Positions 35,401 through 42,956 of a stretch of DNA of 64,000 nt are shown piece after piece. The number at the start of each line of letters is the position of its first letter. Positions within the stretch are counted from its first letter, which is position 1. Both the position numbers and the translations under genes were made by a program. Source of the DNA: Gemmatimonadota bacterium (GTDB lineage Bacteria; Gemmatimonadota; Gemmatimonadetes; Gemmatimonadales; Gemmatimonadaceae); NCBI GenBank assembly GCA_016182795.1, contig JACPFW010000035.1:25929-89928 (forward strand), given 5' to 3'. Under the pieces are notes generated by a model. The model was given only the letters and a program-made list of their open reading frames with translations. It had not been told where the DNA came from and searched no databases.

Positions 35401-35754
35401 GGCGGCGACCTGATGCCGTGGATGTTCCACTATCGCAAGATCGGAACGCTCGTCGGCAAGCGCACGTGGGGCGGGTTGGTACACACCGCCGACACGCCGG
35501 GGTTCATCGACGGCGGCTCGATGATCGCGCCGCGCGGTGGCTTCTTCCGGCGCGATAATCAGTGGGACGTCGAGAACGTCGGGCAGGCCCCCGACATCGA
35601 CGTCGAGAACTGGCCCAAGGACGTGGCCGCCGGCCATGATCCGCAGCTCGAGCGCGCCGTGCAGGAAGCGCTCAAGCAGCTCGCCGCCAAGCCGGTGCAG
35701 CGCGCCATGAAGGAGCCGCCGTCACCGACGTGGGGCAAGCGCGTGAAACCGTAA
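32407..35754 (+). CDS. Tricorn-like S41 peptidase with propeller and PDZ domains
   Basis: 1115 residues, complete. Signal peptide (LSWLLASLCFAAVLPAQ), PD40/WD40 repeats to about 560 (NPKLSPDGSLVAFSAAYGG, PAWSPDGKKILYTD), an Ala/Pro/Glu-rich low-complexity insert (about 545-575), tricorn C1-like region (FNEGWRNQRDYLYVPNMHG), PDZ (VRVGDYVIAVNGEELRA), and the S41 core with nucleophile Ser in NEQAGSGGDLMPW. Same architecture as the truncated gene at 1-3122 but clearly diverged. Exported oligopeptide degradation is expected. Confidence 0.95.
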   Translation: MPRLRLSWLLASLCFAAVLPAQTRMLRSPSVSARYIAFAYAQNIWVVDRAGGAARQLTSFQGETQNPKLSPDGSLVAFSAAYGGNTDVYVVPVEGGSPKRLTWNSAPDLVQGWTPDGKAVLFSSTRDTFGPSPAPKFFTVPVGGGPETYLNIYRGYQGRIAPDGKRIAYRMNNSWDEERRNYRGGQNRPIWIADLKTLDVETPSWTDSKDVEPAWLGDVVYFISDRDGVANVWSFDTKAKKLAQVTNFSDFDVKTLDAGAGVVVFEQAGYIHEFDPKTGKTQRLNITAVGDFPWMMPGWKDVAPRITNMALSPTGKRLVAEARGEIFTIPAEKGDVRNIAPSSRSAERDPAWSPDGKSISYFSDKSGEYKLYVEAADGLAAPREITLPNHKHYYTPAWSPDGKKILYTDTDLKLWVLDVASGQAKVMGEDPWMVPARTMNPVWSPDSKWIAYVRHLNSLYKQIVAVNVETGVAKPVTDGLSDVVWPAFDASGKYLWFLASTDYGLKSQWLDMTNYPFETTYGLYFAILAKGEPTPLLPESDEETGAPAAPANAARAPRAEGGAAEPAAAAAPARAAVSVTIDFDGLASRIISVPGVAPRAYAKLMTGLHGTVFLSEALPPTGTGMSAGGQNLHRYQLRDRRATVFVSGIADYDVSADGRKLLYRSGGGFGGGPAAGASASPALFIVDAAGAPPQAGAGRINATLRAWIDPKQEFEQIFNEGWRNQRDYLYVPNMHGADWPKMRTMYGALLPFVNHRADLNYLLDQMGAEIAIGHSYVRGGDMPAVPQNTGGQLGADFVMDQGRYKITRIYDNESWNTDLRAPLAVPGVDVRVGDYVIAVNGEELRAPDNLYRLLDGTAGRQTVLLVNDKPTTEGARKVTVIPVANDQGLRARAWVEHNRRVVDSLSQGKLAYVHLPNTGQPGYTSFNRYYFAQQDKQGAVIDERFNGGGSAADYIIDVLQRDFDGYFNNVAGDRVPFTSPAAGIWGPKVMIINEQAGSGGDLMPWMFHYRKIGTLVGKRTWGGLVHTADTPGFIDGGSMIAPRGGFFRRDNQWDVENVGQAPDIDVENWPKDVAAGHDPQLERAVQEALKQLAAKPVQRAMKEPPSPTWGKRVKP

Positions 35755-35793
35755 AGCGAGAGACGGGGAGGGGGCAGGGAAGACAACTGCCAT

Positions 35794-35897
35794 CCACGGA
35801 TTGAACGGATCGACACGGATGAACACGGATACGGCAATGAGGCATACCTCAAAGCCGTATCCGTGTTCGTCTGTGTGCATCCGTGTGCATCCGTGGT
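35794..35897. repeat. R1 hairpin between convergent genes
   Basis: Left arm 35794-35835 (CCACGGAT, GAACGGAT, ACACGGAT words ending ACGGC) and right arm 35854-35897 (GCCGTATCCGTG ... CATCCGTGG) are near-complementary around an 18-base loop that itself contains GAGGCATACCTC. Ends 34 nt before the TSUP stop codon; probably stops transcription from both sides. Confidence 0.8.
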
Positions 35898-35930
35898 ATT
35901 CGGTCCGCGCCTTTACGCTCCGGATCCTGC

Positions 35931-36746
35931 CTACGCGCTGAGTCGCTCCCACAGCAGCCACGCGCCGCTGCCGAGTCCGATGCCGATGATCGCACGCCGC
36001 ACCCACTGCTGGCCCACGCGCTGCGCGAGCCGCGCGCCGATGATGCCGCCGACAGCCGCGCCAACGGCCATCGTCGCCGCCACCGGCCAGTTCACGATGC
36101 CACTGAACGCGAAGATCGCCACGGCAACAAGATTGAGGCACAATCCGCCCCAGTTCTTGAGACCATTCATCGTGTGAATGTTCGTGAGCCCCATCATGCC
36201 GAGTGCGGCGAGCTGCAGAATGCCCGCGCCGGCGCCGAAATAGCCGCCGTAGATGGCAACCACGTACTGCATCACGAGCACGCCGAGTCGCGGTGTGGGG
36301 AGCGGCGCGCCGTCAGCGACCGGCACCGTGTGGCCGAAAATCCAGCGCATCGCCGGACGCTGGACGATGAACAGGGCCGTCGCCCCCCAGATAAGCCACG
36401 GAACGCTGTCAGAGAACTTCTGTTCCGGTGTCCAGATAAGGAGGACAGCGCCTGTGACGCCGCCGAGGAGGCTGGGGATGGCCCACGGCACCTTCCAGCT
36501 CTCGGCGTCGCGCAGGGCATCGCGATAGCCCGAGTAGCTGGTCAGCAGCCCCGGCCAGAGGGCGACCGTGCTCGTGGCGTTGGCGACGAGAGGTGGGACG
36601 CCCAGCCAGATCAGGGCCGGAAAGGTGAGCAAAGTGCCGCCGCCGGCGATCGAATTGACCATGCTCCCCCCCGCCGCGGCGAGCGCGACGAGGGCGAGAC
36701 GGGTCGGTTCGAGCAGGTGGCTGTCAGCCGGATTCAGGATGGCCAT
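35931..36746 (-). CDS. TSUP-family (TauE/SafE) membrane permease
   Basis: 271 residues with about eight hydrophobic helices and the two TSUP repeats: GGSMVNSIAGGGTLLTFPAL near the N-terminus and YGGYFGAGAGILQLAALGM in the middle. Family members export or import sulfite, sulfoacetate, taurine-derived sulfonates or other organic anions. Start taken at ATG 36746; a TTG 11 codons upstream is possible. Divergent from citrate synthase with 246 bases between. Confidence 0.9.
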   Translation of the reverse strand: MAILNPADSHLLEPTRLALVALAAAGGSMVNSIAGGGTLLTFPALIWLGVPPLVANATSTVALWPGLLTSYSGYRDALRDAESWKVPWAIPSLLGGVTGAVLLIWTPEQKFSDSVPWLIWGATALFIVQRPAMRWIFGHTVPVADGAPLPTPRLGVLVMQYVVAIYGGYFGAGAGILQLAALGMMGLTNIHTMNGLKNWGGLCLNLVAVAIFAFSGIVNWPVAATMAVGAAVGGIIGARLAQRVGQQWVRRAIIGIGLGSGAWLLWERLSA

Positions 36747-36992
36747 GTCGGGTAAGTTGCGCCTACACAGGGCGCACAATTGCGGTAACGTATTTCGCGT
36801 GCGCGCCGTTCAGAATACGGATTCGCGTGACAACGCAGTAGTTTGTTACTGTACGCGAGTTCGACGCGCTGCCGTACGCGTGTATGTTCGCCGGTGCTGG
36901 GCATTTTGCCCGCGCCACCACATTGACCGAGCCCGCGCCTACCGACGCACCCGCGCCGACGCGGTCTCCCACTCGGGTTCTGGTAGACGATC

Positions 36993-38336
36993 ATGTCTGG
37001 TACGTCCGATGCGGCCAAGGGGCCGCCCGCTGGGGATCATCTTGAGATCAAGGATTCGCGCACGGGGAAGGTATACTATGCGCCCATCATCGACGAGACG
37101 ATTCGCACCGCCGATCTGAAGCAGATCAAGGTCAAGCCCGATGATTTCGGGATCATGGGCTACGATCCGGCGTTCATGAACACCGCCTCGTGCCGCTCGG
37201 CCATCACCTTCATCGATGGCGACAAGGGCATCCTGCGCTATCGCGGCTATCCCATCGAGCAGCTGGCCGAAAAGGCGAGCTTCCTCGAAGTGGCGTGGCT
37301 CCTGCGCCACGGCGAACTGCCGACGCAGGCGGAGTACGACAAGTGGGTGGCGGACATCACCACGCACACGTACGTGCACGAGAACATCAAGCACTTCCTC
37401 ACCGGGTTCCGGTACGACGCGCATCCGATGTCGATGCTCGCCGCCGGCGTGTCGGCGCTCTCGTCGTTCTATCCGACGGCGAAGAGCATCCACGATCCGG
37501 TCGAACGCGACATCGCGTTCGTGCGGCTCCTGGCCAAGATGCCGACCATCGCCGCGTTCGCGTATCGGCACGTGAAGGGCCTGCCGTTCGTCTACCCCGA
37601 CAACACGCTGCCCTACGCCGAGAACTTCCTCTCGATGATCGCGCGCATGTCGGAGCCGAAGTACGAGGCCCACCCGGCGTACGCCAACGCCATCAACGTG
37701 CTCTTCATCCTGCACGCGGACCACGAGCAGAACTGCTCCACGAACGCCGTGCGCGCGGTCGGGTCGTCGCATGTCGATCCGTACTCGGCCATCTCGGCCG
37801 GCATCAACGCGCTGTATGGCCCGCTCCACGGCGGCGCCAACGAAGCCGTGCTGCGCATGCTCGAGGAGATTGGCCATCCGAGCAACATTCCGGCGTTCAT
37901 CGAGGCCGTGAAGAGCGGCAAGGGTGAGTCGCGCCTGATGGGCTTCGGCCACCGCGTGTACAAGAGCTACGATCCGCGCGCCAAGATCGTGAAGGGGCTC
38001 TGCGACCAGGTGCTCAAGGTCGCCGGCATGTCAAAGGACATGGAGATCGCGCTCGAGCTCGAGCGCATCGCCCTGAGCGACGAGTACTTCATCAAGCGCA
38101 AGCTGTACCCGAACGTCGACTTCTACACCGGCCTGATCTACCGCGCGATGCACTTCCCCACCGACTACTTCACGGTGCTGTTCGCGATTGCGCGCACCGC
38201 CGGGTGGATGGCGCAGTGGGAAGAGCTGCTCCTCGACAAGGAGCAGAAGATCGCCCGTCCGCGGCAGATCTACACCGGGTACGGCGATCGGCCGTACAAG
38301 ACGGCGCTCAACTACTCGCACAAGATCACGAAGTAG
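36993..38336 (+). CDS. gltA: Citrate synthase
   Basis: 447 residues, type II (hexameric, NADH-sensitive class) length. Condenses acetyl-CoA with oxaloacetate at the entry of the TCA cycle. Catalytic set present: His in GPLHGGANE, His in GFGHRVYKSYDPR and Asp in YPNVDFYTG; His in LHADHEQNCST is a substrate ligand. ATG 36993 has no strong Shine-Dalgarno. Single gene, ended by the R3 hairpin at 38345. Confidence 0.98.
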   Translation: MSGTSDAAKGPPAGDHLEIKDSRTGKVYYAPIIDETIRTADLKQIKVKPDDFGIMGYDPAFMNTASCRSAITFIDGDKGILRYRGYPIEQLAEKASFLEVAWLLRHGELPTQAEYDKWVADITTHTYVHENIKHFLTGFRYDAHPMSMLAAGVSALSSFYPTAKSIHDPVERDIAFVRLLAKMPTIAAFAYRHVKGLPFVYPDNTLPYAENFLSMIARMSEPKYEAHPAYANAINVLFILHADHEQNCSTNAVRAVGSSHVDPYSAISAGINALYGPLHGGANEAVLRMLEEIGHPSNIPAFIEAVKSGKGESRLMGFGHRVYKSYDPRAKIVKGLCDQVLKVAGMSKDMEIALELERIALSDEYFIKRKLYPNVDFYTGLIYRAMHFPTDYFTVLFAIARTAGWMAQWEELLLDKEQKIARPRQIYTGYGDRPYKTALNYSHKITK

Positions 38337-38344
38337 ACAGAGGA

Positions 38345-38484
38345 CCTGGACTCAGGATTGCGATCCCGGATTTCGATTCCTGATTCCGATGAGCGATTGG
38401 GGGGCGCCGGCTAACCGGCGCCCCCCAATCGTTAATCGCGATCCGTAATCGCAATCCGCTATCGCGATCCTCGGTCCAAATCCT
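38345..38484. repeat. R3 hairpin without a gene inside
   Basis: Left half: CCTGGACTCAGGATTGCGAT, CCCGGATTTCGATT, GAGCGATTGGGGGGCGCCGG. Right half is its complement, ending ATCCTCGGTCCAAATCC. The two halves meet at a perfect inner stem (CGATTGGGGGGCGCCGG with its complement) around TAA. It separates convergent gltA and mutY and can act as a terminator for both. Its right end supplies the last codons and stop of mutY. The GGATTTGGACC words recur in the R3 arm at 60941-61009. Confidence 0.85.
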
Positions 38485-39220
38485 CAGTCGATGCGCACAT
38501 CACCCTGACCGGGCACCTCCCGCACCGCTTCTCCCGCGCCGTGCACACCAACGCCCCCAGTTCCATCAGCGCCTGATTGTGCGTCCACGCCGCGCGGCCG
38601 GTGCGGGGCAGCACGGCCTCGGCGATTGCCCACAGGTGGCGCAGGTCGCGCCCGCGCTTGGGGTGCAGATGCGGCGCGAAGACGCGCTGGAGCACGCGGG
38701 CCACGTTGGTGTCGACGAGCGCGGCCCGCTTTTCGTACGCGAAGCTGGCCACCGCGCCGGCGGTGTAGGCACCAACACCGGGGAGGACGCGCAGCGCGTC
38801 CGGCGAATCGGGGAGCGAGCCGCCATAGACGTGGGCCTCCTCGCGCACCACGCGCCGCGCCAAGGCGTGCAGGTTGCGCGCCCGCGCGTAGTAGCCGAGC
38901 CCGCGCCATTGGGAGACGACCTGCGATTCACGGGCCGACGCCAGCGTCGCGAGGTCGGGGAACCGCGTGATGAACCGGTCATAGAAATCCAGCACACGTG
39001 ACACCTGCGTCTGCTGGAGCATCAGTTCGGAGACGAGAATGCGATACGCGTCGCGCGTTTCGCGCCACGGCAGGTCTCGTGCGTGGCGGCGGAACCAGGC
39101 GCGCAGCCGGCGCGAGAACAGCCGCGCGTCATCCGCTGCGGGGAGCGCCGCGGCACGGGCGCGGCGAGCGGACTTGGGCCGCGCCGGGCGGGGAGGGCGG
39201 GGAGGGCGGGGAGCAGGCAT
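38459..39220 (-). CDS. mutY: A/G-specific adenine DNA glycosylase, short form
   Basis: 253 residues. Removes adenine opposite 8-oxoguanine. Helix-hairpin-helix LPGVGAYTAGAVASFAY with catalytic Asp in LVDTNVARVLQ, catalytic-region Glu in SELMLQQTQVSRV, and the 4Fe-4S ligands CxxxxxxCxxCxxxxxC in CTAREKRCGRCPVRVMC. The Nudix-like C-terminal domain that reads 8-oxoG is absent: full MutY proteins are about 350 residues. The N-terminus is a Pro/Arg-rich run (PRPPRPPRPARP) coded by a GGGCGGGGA tandem repeat (about 39186-39212). The C-terminus runs into the R3 hairpin. Confidence 0.9.
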   Translation of the reverse strand: MPAPRPPRPPRPARPKSARRARAAALPAADDARLFSRRLRAWFRRHARDLPWRETRDAYRILVSELMLQQTQVSRVLDFYDRFITRFPDLATLASARESQVVSQWRGLGYYARARNLHALARRVVREEAHVYGGSLPDSPDALRVLPGVGAYTAGAVASFAYEKRAALVDTNVARVLQRVFAPHLHPKRGRDLRHLWAIAEAVLPRTGRAAWTHNQALMELGALVCTAREKRCGRCPVRVMCASTEDLDRGSR

Positions 39221-39305
39221 GCGCCCGAAAGCTAAGCAAGCTGCGCGGCGCCGTGCCGCTCGGGCGGGGCGTGTTAGCTTCTCTTATCCCCCGCCCACCA
39301 CGACC

Positions 39306-40034
39306 GTGCCAAAAGGCCTGACTCCACTCCTCGTCTTCGAGATCCTCGCCGTCGTACTCGCCGCCCTCTCGGCGATGATCACGGCGTCAAAGAAGAATCT
39401 CGACTTCGTGGGCACGTACGCCCTCGCCATTGTCACGGCGTTCGGTGGCGGCACCATTCGCGACGTGCTGCTCGACCGGCGTCCGTTCTTCTGGGTGTCG
39501 CGGTACGAGTACCTCATCGTGATCTTCGCGCTCTGCCTCCCGTTCGTGTACAGCCGGCGCGTGCACGATTGGGCGCGTCAGCTGGTGGCCCGCGGCGAGG
39601 TGGTGGACGCGCTCGGCCTGGGTTTCTTCACGGTCGTCGGCGTCACCATGGCGCAAGACCTCAAGCTGCCCTCCGCCGTGGCGGTGCTGATGGGCGTCAT
39701 CACGGCCACCGGCGGCGGCGTGATGCGCGACCTGCTCATCAACGAGATCCCGGTGACGTTCCGCCACGGCACGGAGCTGTACACCACCTCCGCGTTCGCC
39801 GGCGCGATCGTCTATCTCTTGCTCCAGCGCGTGCACAGTCCGAGCGCGGTGATTGCCTCGATTGGAGTGGCCGTCGGTCTGCGAATGTACAGCGTGTGGA
39901 AGGGCACCACTCTGCCGCGGCCGCACTGGATCCACACCGGCGCCTACCCTGTGCCGAACGACAGTGCGCCGGGCGCGCCCCGCGGGGCGCCGCCGCCCCG
40001 GGGCGATCAGGCCGACGGCAAGACGCCGGAGTAA
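39306..40034 (+). CDS. UPF0126/TRIC-type membrane channel protein
   Basis: 242 residues, start at GTG 39306. Two UPF0126 repeats, each with the hallmark glycine motif: AFGGGTIRDVLLDRRPFFW and ATGGGVMRDLLINEIPVTF. About seven hydrophobic helices. Prokaryotic members are trimeric cation channels related to TRIC, and some have been linked to glycine uptake. A Pro/Gly-rich tail of about 30 residues is extra. Ends 7 nt from the convergent nickel permease. Confidence 0.9.
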   Translation: MPKGLTPLLVFEILAVVLAALSAMITASKKNLDFVGTYALAIVTAFGGGTIRDVLLDRRPFFWVSRYEYLIVIFALCLPFVYSRRVHDWARQLVARGEVVDALGLGFFTVVGVTMAQDLKLPSAVAVLMGVITATGGGVMRDLLINEIPVTFRHGTELYTTSAFAGAIVYLLLQRVHSPSAVIASIGVAVGLRMYSVWKGTTLPRPHWIHTGAYPVPNDSAPGAPRGAPPPRGDQADGKTPE

Positions 40035-40041
40035 GGCGCGG

Positions 40042-40701
40042 CTACTTCGGGCTCCACGCGGGTGTCTCGCTGAGCAGGCCGCCGTGCACGATCAGTTCGC
40101 GCGCGAGCAGCAGGCCAAAGACGAGGCTCAGCGCTCCCGCCGCCAGGCGAATGCCACCCTGCATCCGGGCCATCCGCGCACCGGCGTACATTGCCGGCGC
40201 CGCGAGAATCACGGTGACGAGCATCATGCCGGCGATCGTCCCGACGCCGAAGACGAGCAGGTAGGCGAGCGCCCAACCGGTTTGCGGGATCGCCGCGAGC
40301 ACGAGGATGGCCACGGCCGCCGAGCCGGCAAGGCCGTGCACGGTGCCAATCAGCAGCGGCTTGCGGTGGTCGAACTCGTGCGTGTGGCCGTGGTCCGACG
40401 AGGCCGCGCCGGCCCCCCGCAGGTTGTTGAACCCGAGTCCGATGAGCATCAGGGCGACGCCAAACTCGAGCACCAGCGCCGCGCGCGGTGGAATCGCGAG
40501 CCGGAAGGCGATGATCGTGCCCCCGACGACCAGCACGGTGATGGAGTGCCCGATCCCCCACAGCGCCCCGATCCATGCCGCGCGCCGCATAGTGCGCTCG
40601 CGGGTGACGATCGCCGTCACCGCGACCACATGGTCGGCATCGGTGGCGTGCCGGAGGCCGAGCAGAAAACCGAGCACGGCAGCCGAGAGCGCGGAGAGCA
40701 T
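40042..40701 (-). CDS. NicO/UreH-family nickel or cobalt permease
   Basis: 219 residues, about six hydrophobic helices. The metal signature GLRHATDADHVVAVT (HxxxxDH) in helix I and the GIGHSITVLVVG motif are those of the NiCoT/NicO group. A His-rich loop (SDHGHTHEFDHRK) lies in the middle. Imports Ni2+ or Co2+; cobalt would suit the B12-dependent MetH and PduO in this window (inference). The start is 7 nt after a -10 box, so the mRNA is probably leaderless. Confidence 0.88.
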   Translation of the reverse strand: MLSALSAAVLGFLLGLRHATDADHVVAVTAIVTRERTMRRAAWIGALWGIGHSITVLVVGGTIIAFRLAIPPRAALVLEFGVALMLIGLGFNNLRGAGAASSDHGHTHEFDHRKPLLIGTVHGLAGSAAVAILVLAAIPQTGWALAYLLVFGVGTIAGMMLVTVILAAPAMYAGARMARMQGGIRLAAGALSLVFGLLLARELIVHGGLLSETPAWSPK

Positions 40702-40708
40702 AATAGGT

Positions 40709-40738
40709 AGCTTACCGGTTCGGCGACGGCAGGGTCAA
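40709..40738 (-). promoter_or_regulatory. Promoter of the nickel permease gene
   Basis: On the minus strand TTGACC (40738-40733), 18-base spacer, TAAGCT (40714-40709), then seven bases to the ATG at 40701. Transcription should begin at or next to the start codon. The same TTGACC-N18-TAnnCT arrangement is found before the sigma-factor gene at 56311-56340. Confidence 0.6.
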
Positions 40739-40827
40739 GCCGAATTGCCGGAGCGCGCCGTGCGGTGCGCGGCGCGTCATTGCCCGCCGCTCTGTCGTCA
40801 CCCGCGCCCGCTGGCGATCTTTAATCA

Positions 40828-42048
40828 ATGTCCGTACGCACGTCGCTGAATCCGTTTCGGGTGCTGTCGCACTCGCCGAACTTCCGGCTCTTCTTTGCCG
40901 GCCAAACGACGTCGCTGATCGGCACGTGGATGCAGCAGGTGGCGCAGGGGTGGCTGGCGCTCCAGCTCTCGAACGACGCGTTCATCGTGGGCGTGGTGGC
41001 CGCCGCCGGCACGCTGCCCATCCTGATTCTGTCGCTGCCGGGCGGCGTGGTCGCCGACCGCTACCGGCGCCTGAAGGTGGTGACCATCGCGCAGGCGTTC
41101 CTGCTCGTCGAAGCCACGCTGCTCTGGTGGTTCACGTACGCCGGTCGGCTCAGCATTGGCTGGCTCATCGCGTTCGCCCTGCTCGGTGGCATCATCTCGG
41201 CGTTCGAGATCCCCGCGCGCCAGTCGCTGTTCATCGAGATGGTGGGCAAGGAACACGTGATGGACGCCGTGGCGCTCAACTCGAGCGGCTTCAACTTCGC
41301 GCGCATCATCGGTCCGTCGCTCGCCGCGATCGTGATTGCGCGGCTTGGCATCGCCTGGTGCTTCGGCATCAATGCGCTGTCGTACCTGGCGGTGCTAATC
41401 AGTCTGGCGCTCATCCGCCTGCCGCACCTGCCCGTGGCCGCCGCTGATCCGATTCACCTGCTGAACGAAGCCTTCACGTACGTGCGTACACATCGCATGA
41501 CTGCGGTGCTGATGCAGGTGGTGGCCGTGTACTCGCTCTTGAGCATCCCGGTGCTCACCCTGCTCCCGGTGCTCGCGCGCGACGTACTCGGCCTTGGCGC
41601 CGGCGGCTACGGGGTGCTGATGACGTGCGTCGGCGTCGGGGCGATGTTTGGCGCCCTCAGCATTGCGGCCGCGGGGCCGCGCCTCAAGCGGCACCGCGCG
41701 CTTGTCGTGACGTCGCTGGCGTTTCCGGTGCTCGTCGTCCTGGCCGCGCTCTCGCGCTCCGAGCTGATGACCGGCGCACTGCTGCTCGGTGTCGGCGCGT
41801 GCATGGTCGTCAACAGCGCCGTCATCAACGTGATGCTGCAGTCGGCGTCGCCCGATCATCTGCGCGGCCGGGTGATCTCCATCTATGTGGCCGTCTATAT
41901 CGGCACCAACCCCATCGGTTCGTTTGCCGGCGGGTGGATTGCGCGTTACTGGGGCACGCCGATGGCGATCGGCGGCATGGCCGCGATCATGGGCATCTAC
42001 GCCGTCTGGGCCATCCGCCACTATCCCGAAATTCGCGGCGCGACGTAG
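40828..42048 (+). CDS. MFS transporter, EntS/MFS_3-like exporter
   Basis: 406 residues, 12 hydrophobic segments. N-terminal NFRLFFAGQTTSLIGTWMQQVAQ is the usual start of the MFS_3/enterobactin-exporter group, and the loop 2-3 motif reads GVVADRYRRLKVV. Likely exports a siderophore-like or toxic small molecule; substrate not evident. Its last 28 bases overlap the convergent GxxExxY gene. Confidence 0.9.
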   Translation: MSVRTSLNPFRVLSHSPNFRLFFAGQTTSLIGTWMQQVAQGWLALQLSNDAFIVGVVAAAGTLPILILSLPGGVVADRYRRLKVVTIAQAFLLVEATLLWWFTYAGRLSIGWLIAFALLGGIISAFEIPARQSLFIEMVGKEHVMDAVALNSSGFNFARIIGPSLAAIVIARLGIAWCFGINALSYLAVLISLALIRLPHLPVAAADPIHLLNEAFTYVRTHRMTAVLMQVVAVYSLLSIPVLTLLPVLARDVLGLGAGGYGVLMTCVGVGAMFGALSIAAAGPRLKRHRALVVTSLAFPVLVVLAALSRSELMTGALLLGVGACMVVNSAVINVMLQSASPDHLRGRVISIYVAVYIGTNPIGSFAGGWIARYWGTPMAIGGMAAIMGIYAVWAIRHYPEIRGAT

Positions 42049-42473
42049 GGGGGCGGCTCGGAGGGCGCTCGCTCGCGACTAGCGGCGTCGAGCGCTGCTC
42101 GCCCAACCAGTCGGCGGAACGTGGCCCGCGGTCCGAAGTTGAGCAGGAGTCCCACCGGAAGCTGTGCCGCGTGCAGGTAGTTGAGCAGCTGCGCCTCATG
42201 TGCAATTGCCAACTGCTCCACCGCCTTCGCTTCGACGATCACGCACTGATCGACGATGAGATCAGCACGAAAGAGGCCGACCACGCGACTCTCAAAGACG
42301 ACAGTCAGTGGTGCTTCCCGGGCAACCGCATGCCCCGTGCGTTCGAGTGTGTTTCCGAGCGCGCGCTGATACACCGACTCCACGAAGCCGTGGCCGAGTT
42401 GATTGTAGACGTAGTAGAACGCGCTGAGAATAGCGCGCGTCGTGTCGTGCGCCGCCAACGCCGATTCGTTCAT
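42021..42473 (-). CDS. GxxExxY protein
   Basis: 150 residues of the GxxExxY family: the naming motif GHGFVESVYQRAL (residues about 28-40), then FRADLIVDQCVIVEAKAVEQL, LNYLHAAQLPVGLLLNFG. The D-x-E-x-K pattern (ADLIVD...VIVEAK) resembles PD-(D/E)XK nucleases, but no activity has been shown for the family as far as I know. These genes are often multicopy in a genome. Its 5' side abuts a tandem pair of R1 hairpins (42581-42956), and its 3' end overlaps the MFS gene, as if it had been added to the end of that gene. Confidence 0.9.
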   Translation of the reverse strand: MNESALAAHDTTRAILSAFYYVYNQLGHGFVESVYQRALGNTLERTGHAVAREAPLTVVFESRVVGLFRADLIVDQCVIVEAKAVEQLAIAHEAQLLNYLHAAQLPVGLLLNFGPRATFRRLVGRAALDAASRERAPSEPPPYVAPRISG

Positions 42474-42930
42474 GGCATCACCGAAGGGTCGTGATCATGC
42501 CGTACGGTGACGCGACGCTTCGTCGATCGAAGTACCGTTCCGTTGCGGTGAGCATCGTGGGAATGCGACGAACTACAACTGCTTACCACGGATGACACGG
42601 ATGGACACGGATTGGCACGGATGGGGCTTATTGGGGGTGTGACGTCACCGCCGCGGCCCCCCAATGCCGTATCCGTGTCCATCCGGGAAAATCCGTCCAA
42701 TCCGTGGTATCCGTTCGCGTGTGTTCGCGCACCAAGCCCGCCTGCGCTCACTCCGAAGGCGCGACACTGCTTACCACGGATGACACGGATGGACACGGAT
42801 TAGCACGGATGGGGCTTATTGGGGGTGTGACGTCGCCGCCGCGGCCCCCCAATGCCGTATCCGTGTCCATCCGTGAAAATCCGTCCAATCCGTGGTATCC
42901 GTTCGATCCGCGCGCCAAGCCAGCTTATGC
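42474..42930. other. Intergenic region, 457 bases, mostly repeat
   Basis: Contains the two R1 hairpin units described separately. The first 107 bases (42474-42580) before the repeats show nothing recognisable except the upstream region of the GxxExxY gene. No credible coding sequence. Confidence 0.6.
42581..42768. repeat. R1 hairpin unit 1 of a 188-bp tandem duplication
   Basis: Left arm from 42584 (TACCACGGAT, GACACGGAT, GGACACGGAT, TGGCACGGAT), a GC-rich centre with TTGGGGG facing CCCCCCAA, and right arm to 42710 (ATCCGTGTCCATCCG ... AATCCGTGGTA). Bases after the hairpin (42711-42768) resemble the 3' end of the adjacent oxidoreductase gene, including GCTCACTCCG and GGCGCGA, showing that the duplicated segment carried a piece of that gene. 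Confidence 0.85.
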
Positions 42931-42956
42931 TCACTCCGCCGGCGCGATTTCCACGA
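42769..42956. repeat. R1 hairpin unit 2 of a 188-bp tandem duplication
   Basis: Nearly identical to unit 1: the hairpin at 42771-42898 differs at only a few positions (for example TTAGCACGG for TTGGCACGG, GACGTCGCC for GACGTCACC). Its tail is the true 3' end of the molybdopterin oxidoreductase gene (stop at 42931). Confidence 0.85.

Noticed and set aside
42581..42956. CRISPR array
   Set aside because: Only two copies of a 188-bp unit with internal hairpin symmetry, no constant short repeat with unique spacers, no cas genes.
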